Source of the DNA: an uncultured Clostridia bacterium
Lineage (GTDB): Bacteria > Bacillota > Clostridia > TANB77 > CAG-508
DNA length: 64,000 bases
Direction of reading: 5' to 3'
NCBI GenBank assembly: GCA_947624655.1
Contig: CANQLH010000001.1
Location: forward strand, 62,001 to 126,000
Made by a program: the position numbers and the translations under genes
Part shown: positions 1-8,630 of the stretch, in pieces
Layout: each line of letters opens with the position of its first letter
Numbering within the stretch: position 1 is the stretch's first letter
Notes under the pieces: model-generated
What the model saw: the letters and a program-made list of their open reading frames with translations, nothing else
The model's database searches: none
Told to the model about the DNA's origin: nothing

Positions 1-33
1 TTCCTCCACATTTTTACAACTGTTTTCTTTATT

Positions 34-954
34 TTATATAGGTTCTATTGTTTTACCTAATCTTCCTTTTTTTCCATCTTTATATCCTTTTATCATCATC
101 TTTATACATTCTATTTTTTTGCACTTTACTACCCATATTGAAATAAATCTTGTAATTATATACCTAAATACCTTCTTTTTATTATCTTTATAAACAAAAG
201 TTGCATTTCTAGTAGAATAATATAATTTCCAAGGACTTGATATATAAAATATTACTCTTTTTCCAAAAATATTTACTTTTCTTGCATTCTTCATATAATT
301 TGCTGGATGTGAATATAAAGAATCTATAACTGTTGCAATATATGCATCAGCTTTTTTGGCTCTATAATTATAATCTTTCTCGTCATAAGATATAAAAAGT
401 TCCTTATTGGGAAATCCAATTTCTTGTATCAACCCTTTTGATATTAATGTACCATTAAATGGACTTATATTATTTAAAATTACTCCATTTTCTGATTTTG
501 CTTTTATATTTTCTATTGTATCTTGTTGTGAAAACATTTTGAAACTTAAATTTATTTCATCACATAGCACTAAAGAGTTAATCATTATCTTATCATTTTC
601 ATTCAAATGTTTTCTTTGAATTTCTTTCATTAAATTTCCTATTGTATCATTATTTTTTGGTCTCCCATCATCATCCATAAGTACAATCCAATCATATCCA
701 TTATCATATGCATACTTGCAACCAGTATAAAATCCTCCTGCCCCACCTATATTTTCATCTAAATATATATATTTTATGTTGTTATTAGGGAATTTCTCCA
801 TAACTGCTTCTTTTGTATTATCTGTACTATGGTTATCAACTATAATAATGCAATCTATATTATAGCTTTGTGACACTATTGCTTTTATGTTCTTTAGTAA
901 CAATTCTTTTCTGTTATATGTAACTGTTACAGTTGCAAGTTTTTTTTCTGTCAT
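34..954 (-). CDS. Family 2 glycosyltransferase
   Basis: Predicted to move a sugar from a nucleotide-sugar donor to a lipid-linked glycan at the inner face of the membrane. The 306-residue protein has the GT-A fold signature: VTVTYNRKELL at the N-terminus, IIVDNHSTDNT near residue 35, and the metal-binding acidic run LMDDDG near residue 92. The order and spacing resemble rhamnosyl- or galactofuranosyltransferase-like GT2 enzymes, but the sugar cannot be read from sequence. It is the last gene of the glycan operon in the window, 34 bases after the membrane protein gene. Family assignment is firm; donor and acceptor are unknown. Confidence 0.88.
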   Translation of the reverse strand: MTEKKLATVTVTYNRKELLLKNIKAIVSQSYNIDCIIIVDNHSTDNTKEAVMEKFPNNNIKYIYLDENIGGAGGFYTGCKYAYDNGYDWIVLMDDDGRPKNNDTIGNLMKEIQRKHLNENDKIMINSLVLCDEINLSFKMFSQQDTIENIKAKSENGVILNNISPFNGTLISKGLIQEIGFPNKELFISYDEKDYNYRAKKADAYIATVIDSLYSHPANYMKNARKVNIFGKRVIFYISSPWKLYYSTRNATFVYKDNKKKVFRYIITRFISIWVVKCKKIECIKMMIKGYKDGKKGRLGKTIEPI

Positions 955-988
955 TTCTACTATCCTTCTTTCTTAAAAATTGCATTTT

Positions 989-2296
989 TTATTTCTTTTC
1001 TTTTACCATATTTTTCTGTATACTCACACTTTTTTCATCTAATATGCAACAAGCACTTACTAGCAAAAATGGTAATACATTATACCTATGTCTTACAGCG
1101 GTTCCACTTGCAGAAGTTCCTAGTGAAAATACTAATGTAATAGGTATAAAAACATAAAACATTACTTTTGCAAACTTTTCTTTCTTATTCCTTATGCATA
1201 TATAAAATAAATATAAATATATAGCTCCGTCAAATGCAAAAGTAAACATATCCATTACATTCCTAAAATCCCATGGCATTGGCGAAAATAAAAAATATAC
1301 AAATTTAAAAGGTAAAAACATTATTAGTTGTGGTAAAGTCTCAACCTTCATACTAGTTAGATATGCAGATCCACCTTTTGTATTTGAAACGGTTTCATAT
1401 AAAGCATCCATCTCTGTAAATTTTGAAAATTTTGAATTTACATTTTGGAAAAGATATATTCCTATTACTACAATAAAGCATAATGAAAATAAGGCTTTAG
1501 TAAAGTTAAATCCTGAAAAATCTATTTTATCTTTCTTTTTATTATACATAAATATAATAAACAAATACATAAAAAATACAAATATCATTGCAGAATGTAT
1601 AGCTGATGCAATAAGGATATATAGCAACGCAACAATAGCATATTTTATTTTTCTTAACTGATACCAATCTAGAAATTTATTAATCGATAATATCGCAAGA
1701 AGTGTAATTAATGTATCCCTTCTTAATATACTATTTAAAAATATTAGATTAGGCATAAATGAAATTAATAAAATTCCTAAATTTTTGCTTTTATTACTTA
1801 ATGATAATTTATCTAATATCTTTGAGAAATATATAATAGATATCATCGAAAAAAGTACATTTGTAAATTGTGCTCCTAATCTGTTTGATCCAATAAACAA
1901 ATATATAAAATACAAAAACTTTGTATATATTCCACCATATAAATTAGCACTTATTTTTAGATCTCCATTAAAACATTTAAGTGAAACATTATAAAATCCA
2001 TCATCGTCCGATCCTGCATGGGGTAATCTAAAAACATATAAATCTATATACATTCCTATGATTCTTACAATAAATGCAAGTAAAAATATTAATTTCTTAT
2101 TTTTATCATTTTTACTGTTTAATATGTAAAATATTAAAATTGATGATGTAGATGTTACATATATTACAGATAGTACATCATATCTAACTCCAAAAAGTTT
2201 TATCAATAAGCATAATACAAGTGTAAGAATAAATAATGGAATAGCTATTTTATAGCTGTTTTTATTTAATTTATTTTCTACAATAGATTCCTCCAT
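989..2296 (-). CDS. EpsG/Wzy-like polytopic membrane protein
   Basis: A 435-residue, very hydrophobic protein with about ten predicted membrane segments and a large extracytoplasmic stretch (around residues 270-330). The arrangement and the place in a polysaccharide operon fit EpsG or Wzy-type proteins that polymerise glycan repeat units at the outer face of the membrane. An early loop has GSDDDGFYN, close to the acidic motif often seen in EpsG-family proteins. No catalytic residue can be proved. It starts ten bases after the upstream GT4 gene ends, which indicates co-translation. It could instead be a membrane-bound glycosyltransferase of the GT-C type. Confidence 0.7.
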   Translation of the reverse strand: MEESIVENKLNKNSYKIAIPLFILTLVLCLLIKLFGVRYDVLSVIYVTSTSSILIFYILNSKNDKNKKLIFLLAFIVRIIGMYIDLYVFRLPHAGSDDDGFYNVSLKCFNGDLKISANLYGGIYTKFLYFIYLFIGSNRLGAQFTNVLFSMISIIYFSKILDKLSLSNKSKNLGILLISFMPNLIFLNSILRRDTLITLLAILSINKFLDWYQLRKIKYAIVALLYILIASAIHSAMIFVFFMYLFIIFMYNKKKDKIDFSGFNFTKALFSLCFIVVIGIYLFQNVNSKFSKFTEMDALYETVSNTKGGSAYLTSMKVETLPQLIMFLPFKFVYFLFSPMPWDFRNVMDMFTFAFDGAIYLYLFYICIRNKKEKFAKVMFYVFIPITLVFSLGTSASGTAVRHRYNVLPFLLVSACCILDEKSVSIQKNMVKEKK

Positions 2297-2305
2297 TTAT
2301 ATAAA

Positions 2306-3406
2306 TTATCCTCCTGAAATTTCTTTTATCTTTTTCATATATGCATTAATAACAATATTTCTATCAAATTCTTTTTCAACTTTTTTTCTAGAGTCTAATC
2401 CCATTTTCTTTTTTTCTTCATATGGTAAATTTATAAATTTCTCTACTTTTTCTATTAACATCTCTGTATTTCTTACGTCTACCAAATATCCGTTTATGTT
2501 TTCTTCTACTATCTCTTTGCAACCTGTTCTATTTGTTGTTATAATTGGTCTTCCTGCAGCACAACTTTCTAATAATGCATTACTCATTCCTTCTGGATAA
2601 AAAGAAGGATGTATTGTACAATTAGAGATTTTATGATATTCCCTCACATCATCAACCTGTCCATGATATATAACAATATTGTCTTTTTCATATTCATTTA
2701 TCATTTTTAAGTATTTCTCATCATCACATATTCCTAATATATGAAATTCTACATTATTATACGTTTTTTTTATGTTTTTAGCTAGTTCTAAATATTCCTC
2801 TATACCTTTTTCATATATAATTCTTGATATGAATAAAAAAACAATCTTTTTATTTTCTGGATATGGAATAAATTTATGATATTCTAAATTTACGCCAGAC
2901 CCTGGAATTAATTGATAATTATTCTTTATAATTTTTCTTTTAAGCATAAAATTCAAATTTTCTTTATTTTGAAAAAAAACGCAATTTGCTTTTTTTAATC
3001 CTAATTTATATAAAAATACTGTTATATGCTGAAGTATTCCAGCATTTTCAACTGCATTACCAAGTCCAGTTATATTCACTATATATGGAATACCTAATTT
3101 TCTACATACATATCCTGCATAAATATTAGGCTTTATTGTATATGTCAATACTACATCGGGTTTTATTTCTTTTATTAATTTCTTATAATTCTTCAATAAT
3201 ATAAAATCCTTAAAAATGTTTGTGCCTCTTCTATCCATATTTATTTCTATATAATTACAACCTATTTCTTGTACTTTTTCTTTAACTTTATTATTGGGAG
3301 CAATAACATATATATCGTAATTTTCTTTTTTTAAACTAATTAGTAGCTCTTCTCTAAATCGTATAAGTCCATCTAAAGAATTACATACTATTATTACTTT
3401 TTTCAT
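2306..3406 (-). CDS. Family 4 glycosyltransferase
   Basis: GT-B fold glycosyltransferase of about 366 residues. Visible features: KKVIIVCNSLDGL at the N-terminus, a C-terminal donor-binding half with FISRIIYEKGIEEYLELA, and the family motif PEGMSNALLESCAAGRP with the conserved glutamate that contacts the nucleotide sugar. The chosen ATG overlaps the stop of the upstream ligase gene as ATGA and has AAGGAG six bases upstream; an ATG 15 bases further out is inside that gene and lacks a site. It probably adds one sugar of the surface glycan made by this operon. Sugar specificity is not determinable. Confidence 0.88.
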   Translation of the reverse strand: MKKVIIVCNSLDGLIRFREELLISLKKENYDIYVIAPNNKVKEKVQEIGCNYIEINMDRRGTNIFKDFILLKNYKKLIKEIKPDVVLTYTIKPNIYAGYVCRKLGIPYIVNITGLGNAVENAGILQHITVFLYKLGLKKANCVFFQNKENLNFMLKRKIIKNNYQLIPGSGVNLEYHKFIPYPENKKIVFLFISRIIYEKGIEEYLELAKNIKKTYNNVEFHILGICDDEKYLKMINEYEKDNIVIYHGQVDDVREYHKISNCTIHPSFYPEGMSNALLESCAAGRPIITTNRTGCKEIVEENINGYLVDVRNTEMLIEKVEKFINLPYEEKKKMGLDSRKKVEKEFDRNIVINAYMKKIKEISGG

Positions 3407-4758
3407 TTTTTCTCCTTGCATAAATTTTCTATATATTTTCTTTTACCTGATGACATAACTGGAATTTCATCAGTATATTCAATTATGATAATTGCGTCTT
3501 TTCCTAACAAATCATTAAATTTTTCTTTTAGCTCATTTTCTTGCTTTTCTTTATTAAATTCACGAGTAGTATTTAATAAAATTTTATATTCATTTTCTGA
3601 TAATTGAGTAAACTTAAATTGCTTTATATTTTTTGTTCCCCACATATTGTTCGTTATCATATGTGGAGATAATGCGTCTCCTTTTGTATTATAAATTAAA
3701 TCTACTCTTCTACCAAATAACTTTTTCAATACTCGAGTATGCCCATCACATGAACATTTTCCTACAATAGCTAAATCTCCTGTATCATATCTAATCATTG
3801 GCATAGCATAATTATATAAATCTGTTACGACTACTCTAGCTAATTCTCCATCTTCAGCTGGTAAATCCTCATCAATCTTCAAAAATTCAAAATAGTAATC
3901 AGCAGTATTTAAATGAAATTCTTGATTTTTTAGGCACTCTTGCCCTAGTATTCCATTCTCTTCATTTGCATATCTTGATACTATTTTACAATTAAATAAT
4001 TTTTTTAAATTTTTTCTTGTATCATCTTGCAAAATTTCAGACCCACTTATTATAGACGTTATATTAAAATCATCTGGATTGTGTTTTCTTTCTATAAGAT
4101 ATTTTGCCGTTTTTTCTAATGTTGATGAATATGACAAAATATTTTTTACTTTTTTATCTTCTAGTAGTATTCTTTCTATTTCTTTCATTTTTTCATCATC
4201 TAAATTTGAAATATCTTCCGTAATCATATTTTGTAAAAATTTTTGAAAATTCGATTTTTTTATACTTTTTACCCATACTCTACAATTTAATTGTTTTTCT
4301 CCAAATGTATATCCACACAATTGTCCAAAGTATAATACCTCCGCAATAACCCTGCTTCTTTTTATTTTATCTTGACATATAGTTAGCGGAGTTCCAGTAG
4401 AACCACTTGTTGACATCTCATGAAGTTTTTCGTCTTTGTACTTACTAGATAAAATTTTACTATAATTGTCCCTTATAATCATTTTATTTATAGTCTGAAA
4501 ATCATTTATGTTATCAGTATTATATTTACTATAAAATTCCGTTGTTGTTTGTGCATGTCTTAATAAATTTTCTAAGTCCTGTTTAATATCTCTATTTCCT
4601 TCAGAATAGCAATTTCTTATATCACAATAAGCCTTTCTAACTTTTCCGCCTTCAACAAAATCTCTAATCCAAAAAAGATACCATCTCCAGTTTTTTAAAT
4701 GATTCTCCTTATTATTCTTCTCTTCATTTTTATTACTATTTTTTTTCACTTCAATCAT
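3403..4758 (-). CDS. CapK/PaaK-like AMP-binding ligase
   Basis: A 451-residue member of the phenylacetate-CoA ligase-like adenylate-forming family often found in capsule clusters as CapK. The ATP-binding loop STSGSTGTPL lies near residue 115, YDTGDLA near residue 320 contributes to AMP binding, and the C-terminus ends with SGKRKYIENL, which carries the catalytic-lysine region. Such enzymes activate a carboxylic acid as an adenylate; in capsule operons the substrate is generally unknown and may be an acyl decoration of a sugar. It overlaps the downstream glycosyltransferase by four bases. Family firm, substrate unknown. Confidence 0.82.
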   Translation of the reverse strand: MIEVKKNSNKNEEKNNKENHLKNWRWYLFWIRDFVEGGKVRKAYCDIRNCYSEGNRDIKQDLENLLRHAQTTTEFYSKYNTDNINDFQTINKMIIRDNYSKILSSKYKDEKLHEMSTSGSTGTPLTICQDKIKRSRVIAEVLYFGQLCGYTFGEKQLNCRVWVKSIKKSNFQKFLQNMITEDISNLDDEKMKEIERILLEDKKVKNILSYSSTLEKTAKYLIERKHNPDDFNITSIISGSEILQDDTRKNLKKLFNCKIVSRYANEENGILGQECLKNQEFHLNTADYYFEFLKIDEDLPAEDGELARVVVTDLYNYAMPMIRYDTGDLAIVGKCSCDGHTRVLKKLFGRRVDLIYNTKGDALSPHMITNNMWGTKNIKQFKFTQLSENEYKILLNTTREFNKEKQENELKEKFNDLLGKDAIIIIEYTDEIPVMSSGKRKYIENLCKEKK

Positions 4759-4767
4759 TCTCCTTTT

Positions 4768-5748
4768 TTATATTCTATATGCTGGAAAGAATTCTGTATT
4801 TATATTAACTTTTTTTATTTGACACATCTTACCATATATATCTTTATTCCATATTTTTTTACCAATATAAAAATTAAATTCCGTGTTTTGTGCAAACTGT
4901 TTTTTAAATGCATATAGTGAATCTTCTTTTGAATTGCTTCTTCCTCCACCATGATGTATTAGTTTATAGCCATTTTCTTTTCCCCATAACGTAACTGCAT
5001 ATCTTAATATATACGCAGGAGAAAGATACAAATACTCACTTAATGTTCCTGATAAATGTATATGTATAGTTTTATTATATATAAAATAAATTCCACATGC
5101 AATAGTTTTATCTTGATATATTGCTTCAACAAGCAAAGTATTGTTTTTAAAATATTTTTGTATTTTTTCAAAATATTCATCTTCAAAATAATAATAATCT
5201 GTTGCATTGTTACGTTTCATTGTAGAATAGTATATTTCTTTAAATTTATGTATATTTTCTGGTCTTTGAGTAATTTTATAAGTAATTCCTTTATTTATGG
5301 CTTGTCTTATATTTTTTCTACAGCTCTTACTAAATTCTATCTTTACTGGGTCTTCATATTCCAAATTAGTTCCTAAAGTATTTCGTATACATTCTGCATT
5401 ATAAATATCTTCAAAATCTTTTGCATTTTCTATAATCGGATGAAATCTTACAAATTCACTAACTATATTATTTTCATTGCAATATTTTTCAAATTCACTT
5501 TCATATGATTTCAAAAGTTGCTCTTTTTTACCATTTATGCACTCTTCTATAATTGGTCCCCCATATCCATAAGGAGTAACAATATCATAATATATATAAT
5601 CATTTATTTTTATAGGTATTTCTCTCATAATAAATTGATTACTTATTTTTCCATTATCATCCTGATATGTAAATACTTTGGCTTTTCCATGTTCAATATT
5701 TTCATATAATTTTCCATAATTTTCATCAAAATATATATCTTTTTTCAC
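4768..5748 (-). CDS. FemAB/GNAT-like peptidyl or acyl transferase
   Basis: A 326-residue protein whose C-terminal half resembles the FemAB-type GNAT fold: VKIEFSKSCRKNIRQAINKG near residue 140, then IACGIYFIYNKTIHIHLSGT and a final HHGGGRSNSKEDSLYAFKKQF. FemAB proteins transfer amino acids from aminoacyl-tRNA to peptidoglycan; family members in polysaccharide clusters are thought to aminoacylate or acylate sugars. Here it lies between the CapK-like ligase and a PLP enzyme, so it may attach an amino acid or acyl group to an amino sugar of the glycan. That role is inferred from position only. Confidence 0.72.
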   Translation of the reverse strand: MKKDIYFDENYGKLYENIEHGKAKVFTYQDDNGKISNQFIMREIPIKINDYIYYDIVTPYGYGGPIIEECINGKKEQLLKSYESEFEKYCNENNIVSEFVRFHPIIENAKDFEDIYNAECIRNTLGTNLEYEDPVKIEFSKSCRKNIRQAINKGITYKITQRPENIHKFKEIYYSTMKRNNATDYYYFEDEYFEKIQKYFKNNTLLVEAIYQDKTIACGIYFIYNKTIHIHLSGTLSEYLYLSPAYILRYAVTLWGKENGYKLIHHGGGRSNSKEDSLYAFKKQFAQNTEFNFYIGKKIWNKDIYGKMCQIKKVNINTEFFPAYRI

Positions 5749-5749
5749 T

Positions 5750-6802
5750 TCATAGCTCCTCTTGCATTATTAAATTAATATATCTTTCTATTTCATCCTC
5801 TTCGTATCTTTGATCACATATTAATGATAATTCCATTTTATATATTTCCTGTTCCCTGTTATTTTCAATTTGTTTTGGAATTTTCCAATGATTAGGGCAA
5901 TACACTTCATTATCTATTAAAAACTTACTTAATAAGTTTCTTTTTTCATTTGATAAAAATATTGGTACAAAAAGAGGGCAATCCTCATTCAAATCCAATT
6001 TTTCTAAATATTTTATCTTTTTCTGTCTTTTAAAAAAATCATAAATTACAGCTACATTATTTCTTCTTTTTCTTTTTATTTCTTCTATATTCAAATTTTG
6101 TAAAATATTATAAGATTTTTCATCTATTCCAAAGTTTTTGTAGTTTTCATTTAATATTTCATTTGCCTTTGAAAATCCTTCTAAATATGTTTTTTTAATT
6201 CTTTCATCTTTATTCTTCATATATTCTGCTTTTTCTGTCATTGCATTTTCTTTTAACTTTATATAAGTAGCATTCTGATTTAGTTGTATTTCTGTATTTG
6301 TAAATTCATTTGATTGATTTATCACTATTCCTCCACTAATTATCGGAAACCATTTTCGCAAACTAGCTATTACAAAGTCAGATTTATCATTGTATTTTCT
6401 TCTAGATAATAAACTATGTGTAGAATCTTCAATTACACAAACATTTCTTTCTTTGTATCTTTCTATATAGCTATCCATACTACAACATGAAAATCCAAAA
6501 TAATTCATTGCAAAGAATATATCACATTTTACATTGTCATTAATGTCATAAACAAAATTACCATTGTTGAAGCTTACACTATAAAATTCCACTTCAATAT
6601 TTTTATCTATAAATGGCTTTATAATAGATTCACAACAATACGATGGTAAATATGCTTTCTGAATCTTATGTTGTTTTTGTATTACAGTTAAAACATAGTC
6701 TATTGCTGTTCTGCCTGACATTAATAGTTTTACATTATTATATTTTGTGTCTTTTCTTTCATATGTTATATTTTCTAACCAATATTCACTACCTATCTCC
6801 AT
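5750..6802 (-). CDS. DegT/DnrJ-like PLP-dependent enzyme
   Basis: A 350-residue protein with the fold type I layout of the DegT/DnrJ/EryC1 group. GRTAID near residue 30 matches the start of the cofactor domain, EDSTHSLLS near residue 130 carries the acidic residue that usually contacts the pyridine nitrogen, and SLRKWFPIISGG near residue 152 has the lysine expected to hold PLP. It is more divergent than the aminotransferase at 7484-8614. It starts 11 bases after the phosphoglycosyltransferase gene. A sugar aminotransferase or a related transfer reaction is likely; the substrate is unknown. Confidence 0.7.
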   Translation of the reverse strand: MEIGSEYWLENITYERKDTKYNNVKLLMSGRTAIDYVLTVIQKQHKIQKAYLPSYCCESIIKPFIDKNIEVEFYSVSFNNGNFVYDINDNVKCDIFFAMNYFGFSCCSMDSYIERYKERNVCVIEDSTHSLLSRRKYNDKSDFVIASLRKWFPIISGGIVINQSNEFTNTEIQLNQNATYIKLKENAMTEKAEYMKNKDERIKKTYLEGFSKANEILNENYKNFGIDEKSYNILQNLNIEEIKRKRRNNVAVIYDFFKRQKKIKYLEKLDLNEDCPLFVPIFLSNEKRNLLSKFLIDNEVYCPNHWKIPKQIENNREQEIYKMELSLICDQRYEEDEIERYINLIMQEEL

Positions 6803-6813
6803 TTTTATACTCT

Positions 6814-7449
6814 CTAATTTTTAATTTCTTCTTTCCTTTGTCTTCTTCTATATTCATCAAAATCTATTATTGAACCTGTCCCTCTTAATACAATATCTTC
6901 TCTTTTTAATACTTCCTTAATTGTTTTAAGAATTATATTAAAATCTTCTTTAAAAGTAATATTTTTTACATATTTAACATCATATTGAAATCTTTCTTCC
7001 CAATTAACAGTATTTCTTCCATTTACTTGTGCTAGCCCTGTAAGTCCTGGTCTAACATCATGTCTATGTCTTTCTTCTTCTGTATAATATGGTAAATATC
7101 TTATTAAAAGTGGTCTTGGTCCAACTATTGACATATCTCCTTTTAAAATATTCACTAATTCAGGTATTTCATCTAAACTTGTACTACGTAAAAAATCTCC
7201 AAACTTTGTTAGTCTCTCTGAATCTGGCAATAATTCTCCATTTTCATCTTTCTTATCAGTCATTGTTCTAAATTTATGTAGTGTGAATATCTTTTCATTT
7301 TTTCCTGGTCTATCTTGTTTAAAAAATACTGGCTTACCAAGTTTTATTCTAACTAGAATACATATTACTAACATTACTGGACTTAAAATAATCAATGCAA
7401 TCAAGCTTAAAGTAAAGTCCAATATTCGCTTTATATATTTTCTATACAT
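6814..7449 (-). CDS. PglC-like phosphoglycosyltransferase
   Basis: Initiating sugar transferase of 211 residues. It moves a phospho-sugar from a UDP-sugar to polyprenyl phosphate and so starts lipid-linked glycan assembly. One N-terminal re-entrant membrane helix is followed by the family signatures FFKQDRPGKNEKIF, LHKFRTM, LDEIPELVNILKGDMS and VGPRPL; the DE pair in SLDEIPEL is the expected catalytic pair. The small size indicates the monotopic PglC/WcaJ-core form. Together with the PglE- and PglF-like enzymes beside it, the first sugar is probably a diacetamido- or amino-dideoxy hexose. Confidence 0.93.
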   Translation of the reverse strand: MYRKYIKRILDFTLSLIALIILSPVMLVICILVRIKLGKPVFFKQDRPGKNEKIFTLHKFRTMTDKKDENGELLPDSERLTKFGDFLRSTSLDEIPELVNILKGDMSIVGPRPLLIRYLPYYTEEERHRHDVRPGLTGLAQVNGRNTVNWEERFQYDVKYVKNITFKEDFNIILKTIKEVLKREDIVLRGTGSIIDFDEYRRRQRKEEIKN

Positions 7450-7483
7450 AGTTTTTTTCCCCCAATTATTACTTCAAATGCGT

Positions 7484-8614
7484 TTATTTGAACAATTCTT
7501 TAATCACTTTAATTATTCTATCCATGTCTTCCTTGGTCATCTTTGTATCAGAAGGTAAACATACTCCTCTATTAAATAAGTCTTCAGATACAGATTTTTC
7601 CTCTACTTGGATATAATCATAGCTTTCAAAAATAGGTTGCATATGCATAGGTTTCCATACTGGTCTTGTCTCTATATTTTCTTTTTCCAAAGCTTCCATA
7701 ATCTGTATAGGTTTAACACTTGCATTTTCATCTATTGTAATAACAGATAGCCAATAATTTGGTTTTGTATTTTCAAGAGCAGGATGCATTTCTATTTGTG
7801 GAATATCCTTAAATGCTTCTTTATATGTATTAAATATTTCTGTCTTTTTAGCTATTCTATCATCCAATACTTTAAGCTGTCCTCTACCAATTCCTGCAAC
7901 TATATTGCTCATTCTATAATTGTATCCTATTTCCTTATGCTCATAATGCCTTGCTTTTTCTCTTGACTGTGTCGACCAAAATCTTACCTTTGCAATTCTT
8001 TCTTCATCATCTGATACTAACATTCCACCGCCACTTGTAGTTATAATCTTATTGCCATTAAATGAATACACCCCATATTTTCCAAAGGTTCCTGTCTGCT
8101 TACCTTCATAAGTTGCGCCTAGGCTTTCTGCTGAATCTTCTACAAGAGGTGTATTATGTTTGTCACATATTTCTTTTATTTCTTTTATTTTAGCTGGTAT
8201 TCCATATAAATGAACTACAATAACTGCTTTTGGATTAGGATATTTTTCAAAAGCTTTCTCTAATGCTTTTGGATCCATGTTCCATGTTTCTTTTTCACTA
8301 TCTATAAACACAGGTGTTGCATTTTGATAGATTATTGGATTTGCTGTTGCAGAAAATGTAAGTGATGGGCAAAATACTATATCATCTTTTTTTACATCTA
8401 ATGCCTTAAAAGCCATATGTATTGCTGCTGTTCCTGCAGAAAGTGCAGCAGCATATTTACTTCCTACATAATTTGCTATTTCTTTTTCAAATTGATTAAC
8501 ATTTTCTCCAAGTGGAGCCACCCAATTTGTATCAAATGCTTCCTTTATATATTTTTGTTCATATCCTTCATCTGACATATGAGGTGAAGATAAAAATATC
8601 TTCTTTTTTTCCAT
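7484..8614 (-). CDS. PglE-like sugar aminotransferase
   Basis: A 376-residue DegT/DnrJ/EryC1 aminotransferase. SAGTAAIHMAFKAL near residue 60, VEDSAESLGATY near residue 155 and YSFNGNKIITTSGGGM near residue 183 (with the PLP lysine) are canonical. It is expected to aminate the 4-keto sugar made by the dehydratase encoded just upstream, giving a UDP-4-amino-4,6-dideoxy-hexose as in the bacillosamine route. The acetyltransferase that completes that route (PglD) is not visible in this window, so the final sugar could be the free amine or be modified by the FemAB- or CapK-like genes. Confidence 0.9.
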   Translation of the reverse strand: MEKKKIFLSSPHMSDEGYEQKYIKEAFDTNWVAPLGENVNQFEKEIANYVGSKYAAALSAGTAAIHMAFKALDVKKDDIVFCPSLTFSATANPIIYQNATPVFIDSEKETWNMDPKALEKAFEKYPNPKAVIVVHLYGIPAKIKEIKEICDKHNTPLVEDSAESLGATYEGKQTGTFGKYGVYSFNGNKIITTSGGGMLVSDDEERIAKVRFWSTQSREKARHYEHKEIGYNYRMSNIVAGIGRGQLKVLDDRIAKKTEIFNTYKEAFKDIPQIEMHPALENTKPNYWLSVITIDENASVKPIQIMEALEKENIETRPVWKPMHMQPIFESYDYIQVEEKSVSEDLFNRGVCLPSDTKMTKEDMDRIIKVIKELFK

Positions 8615-8630
8615 CCTTTGTTCCTTCTTT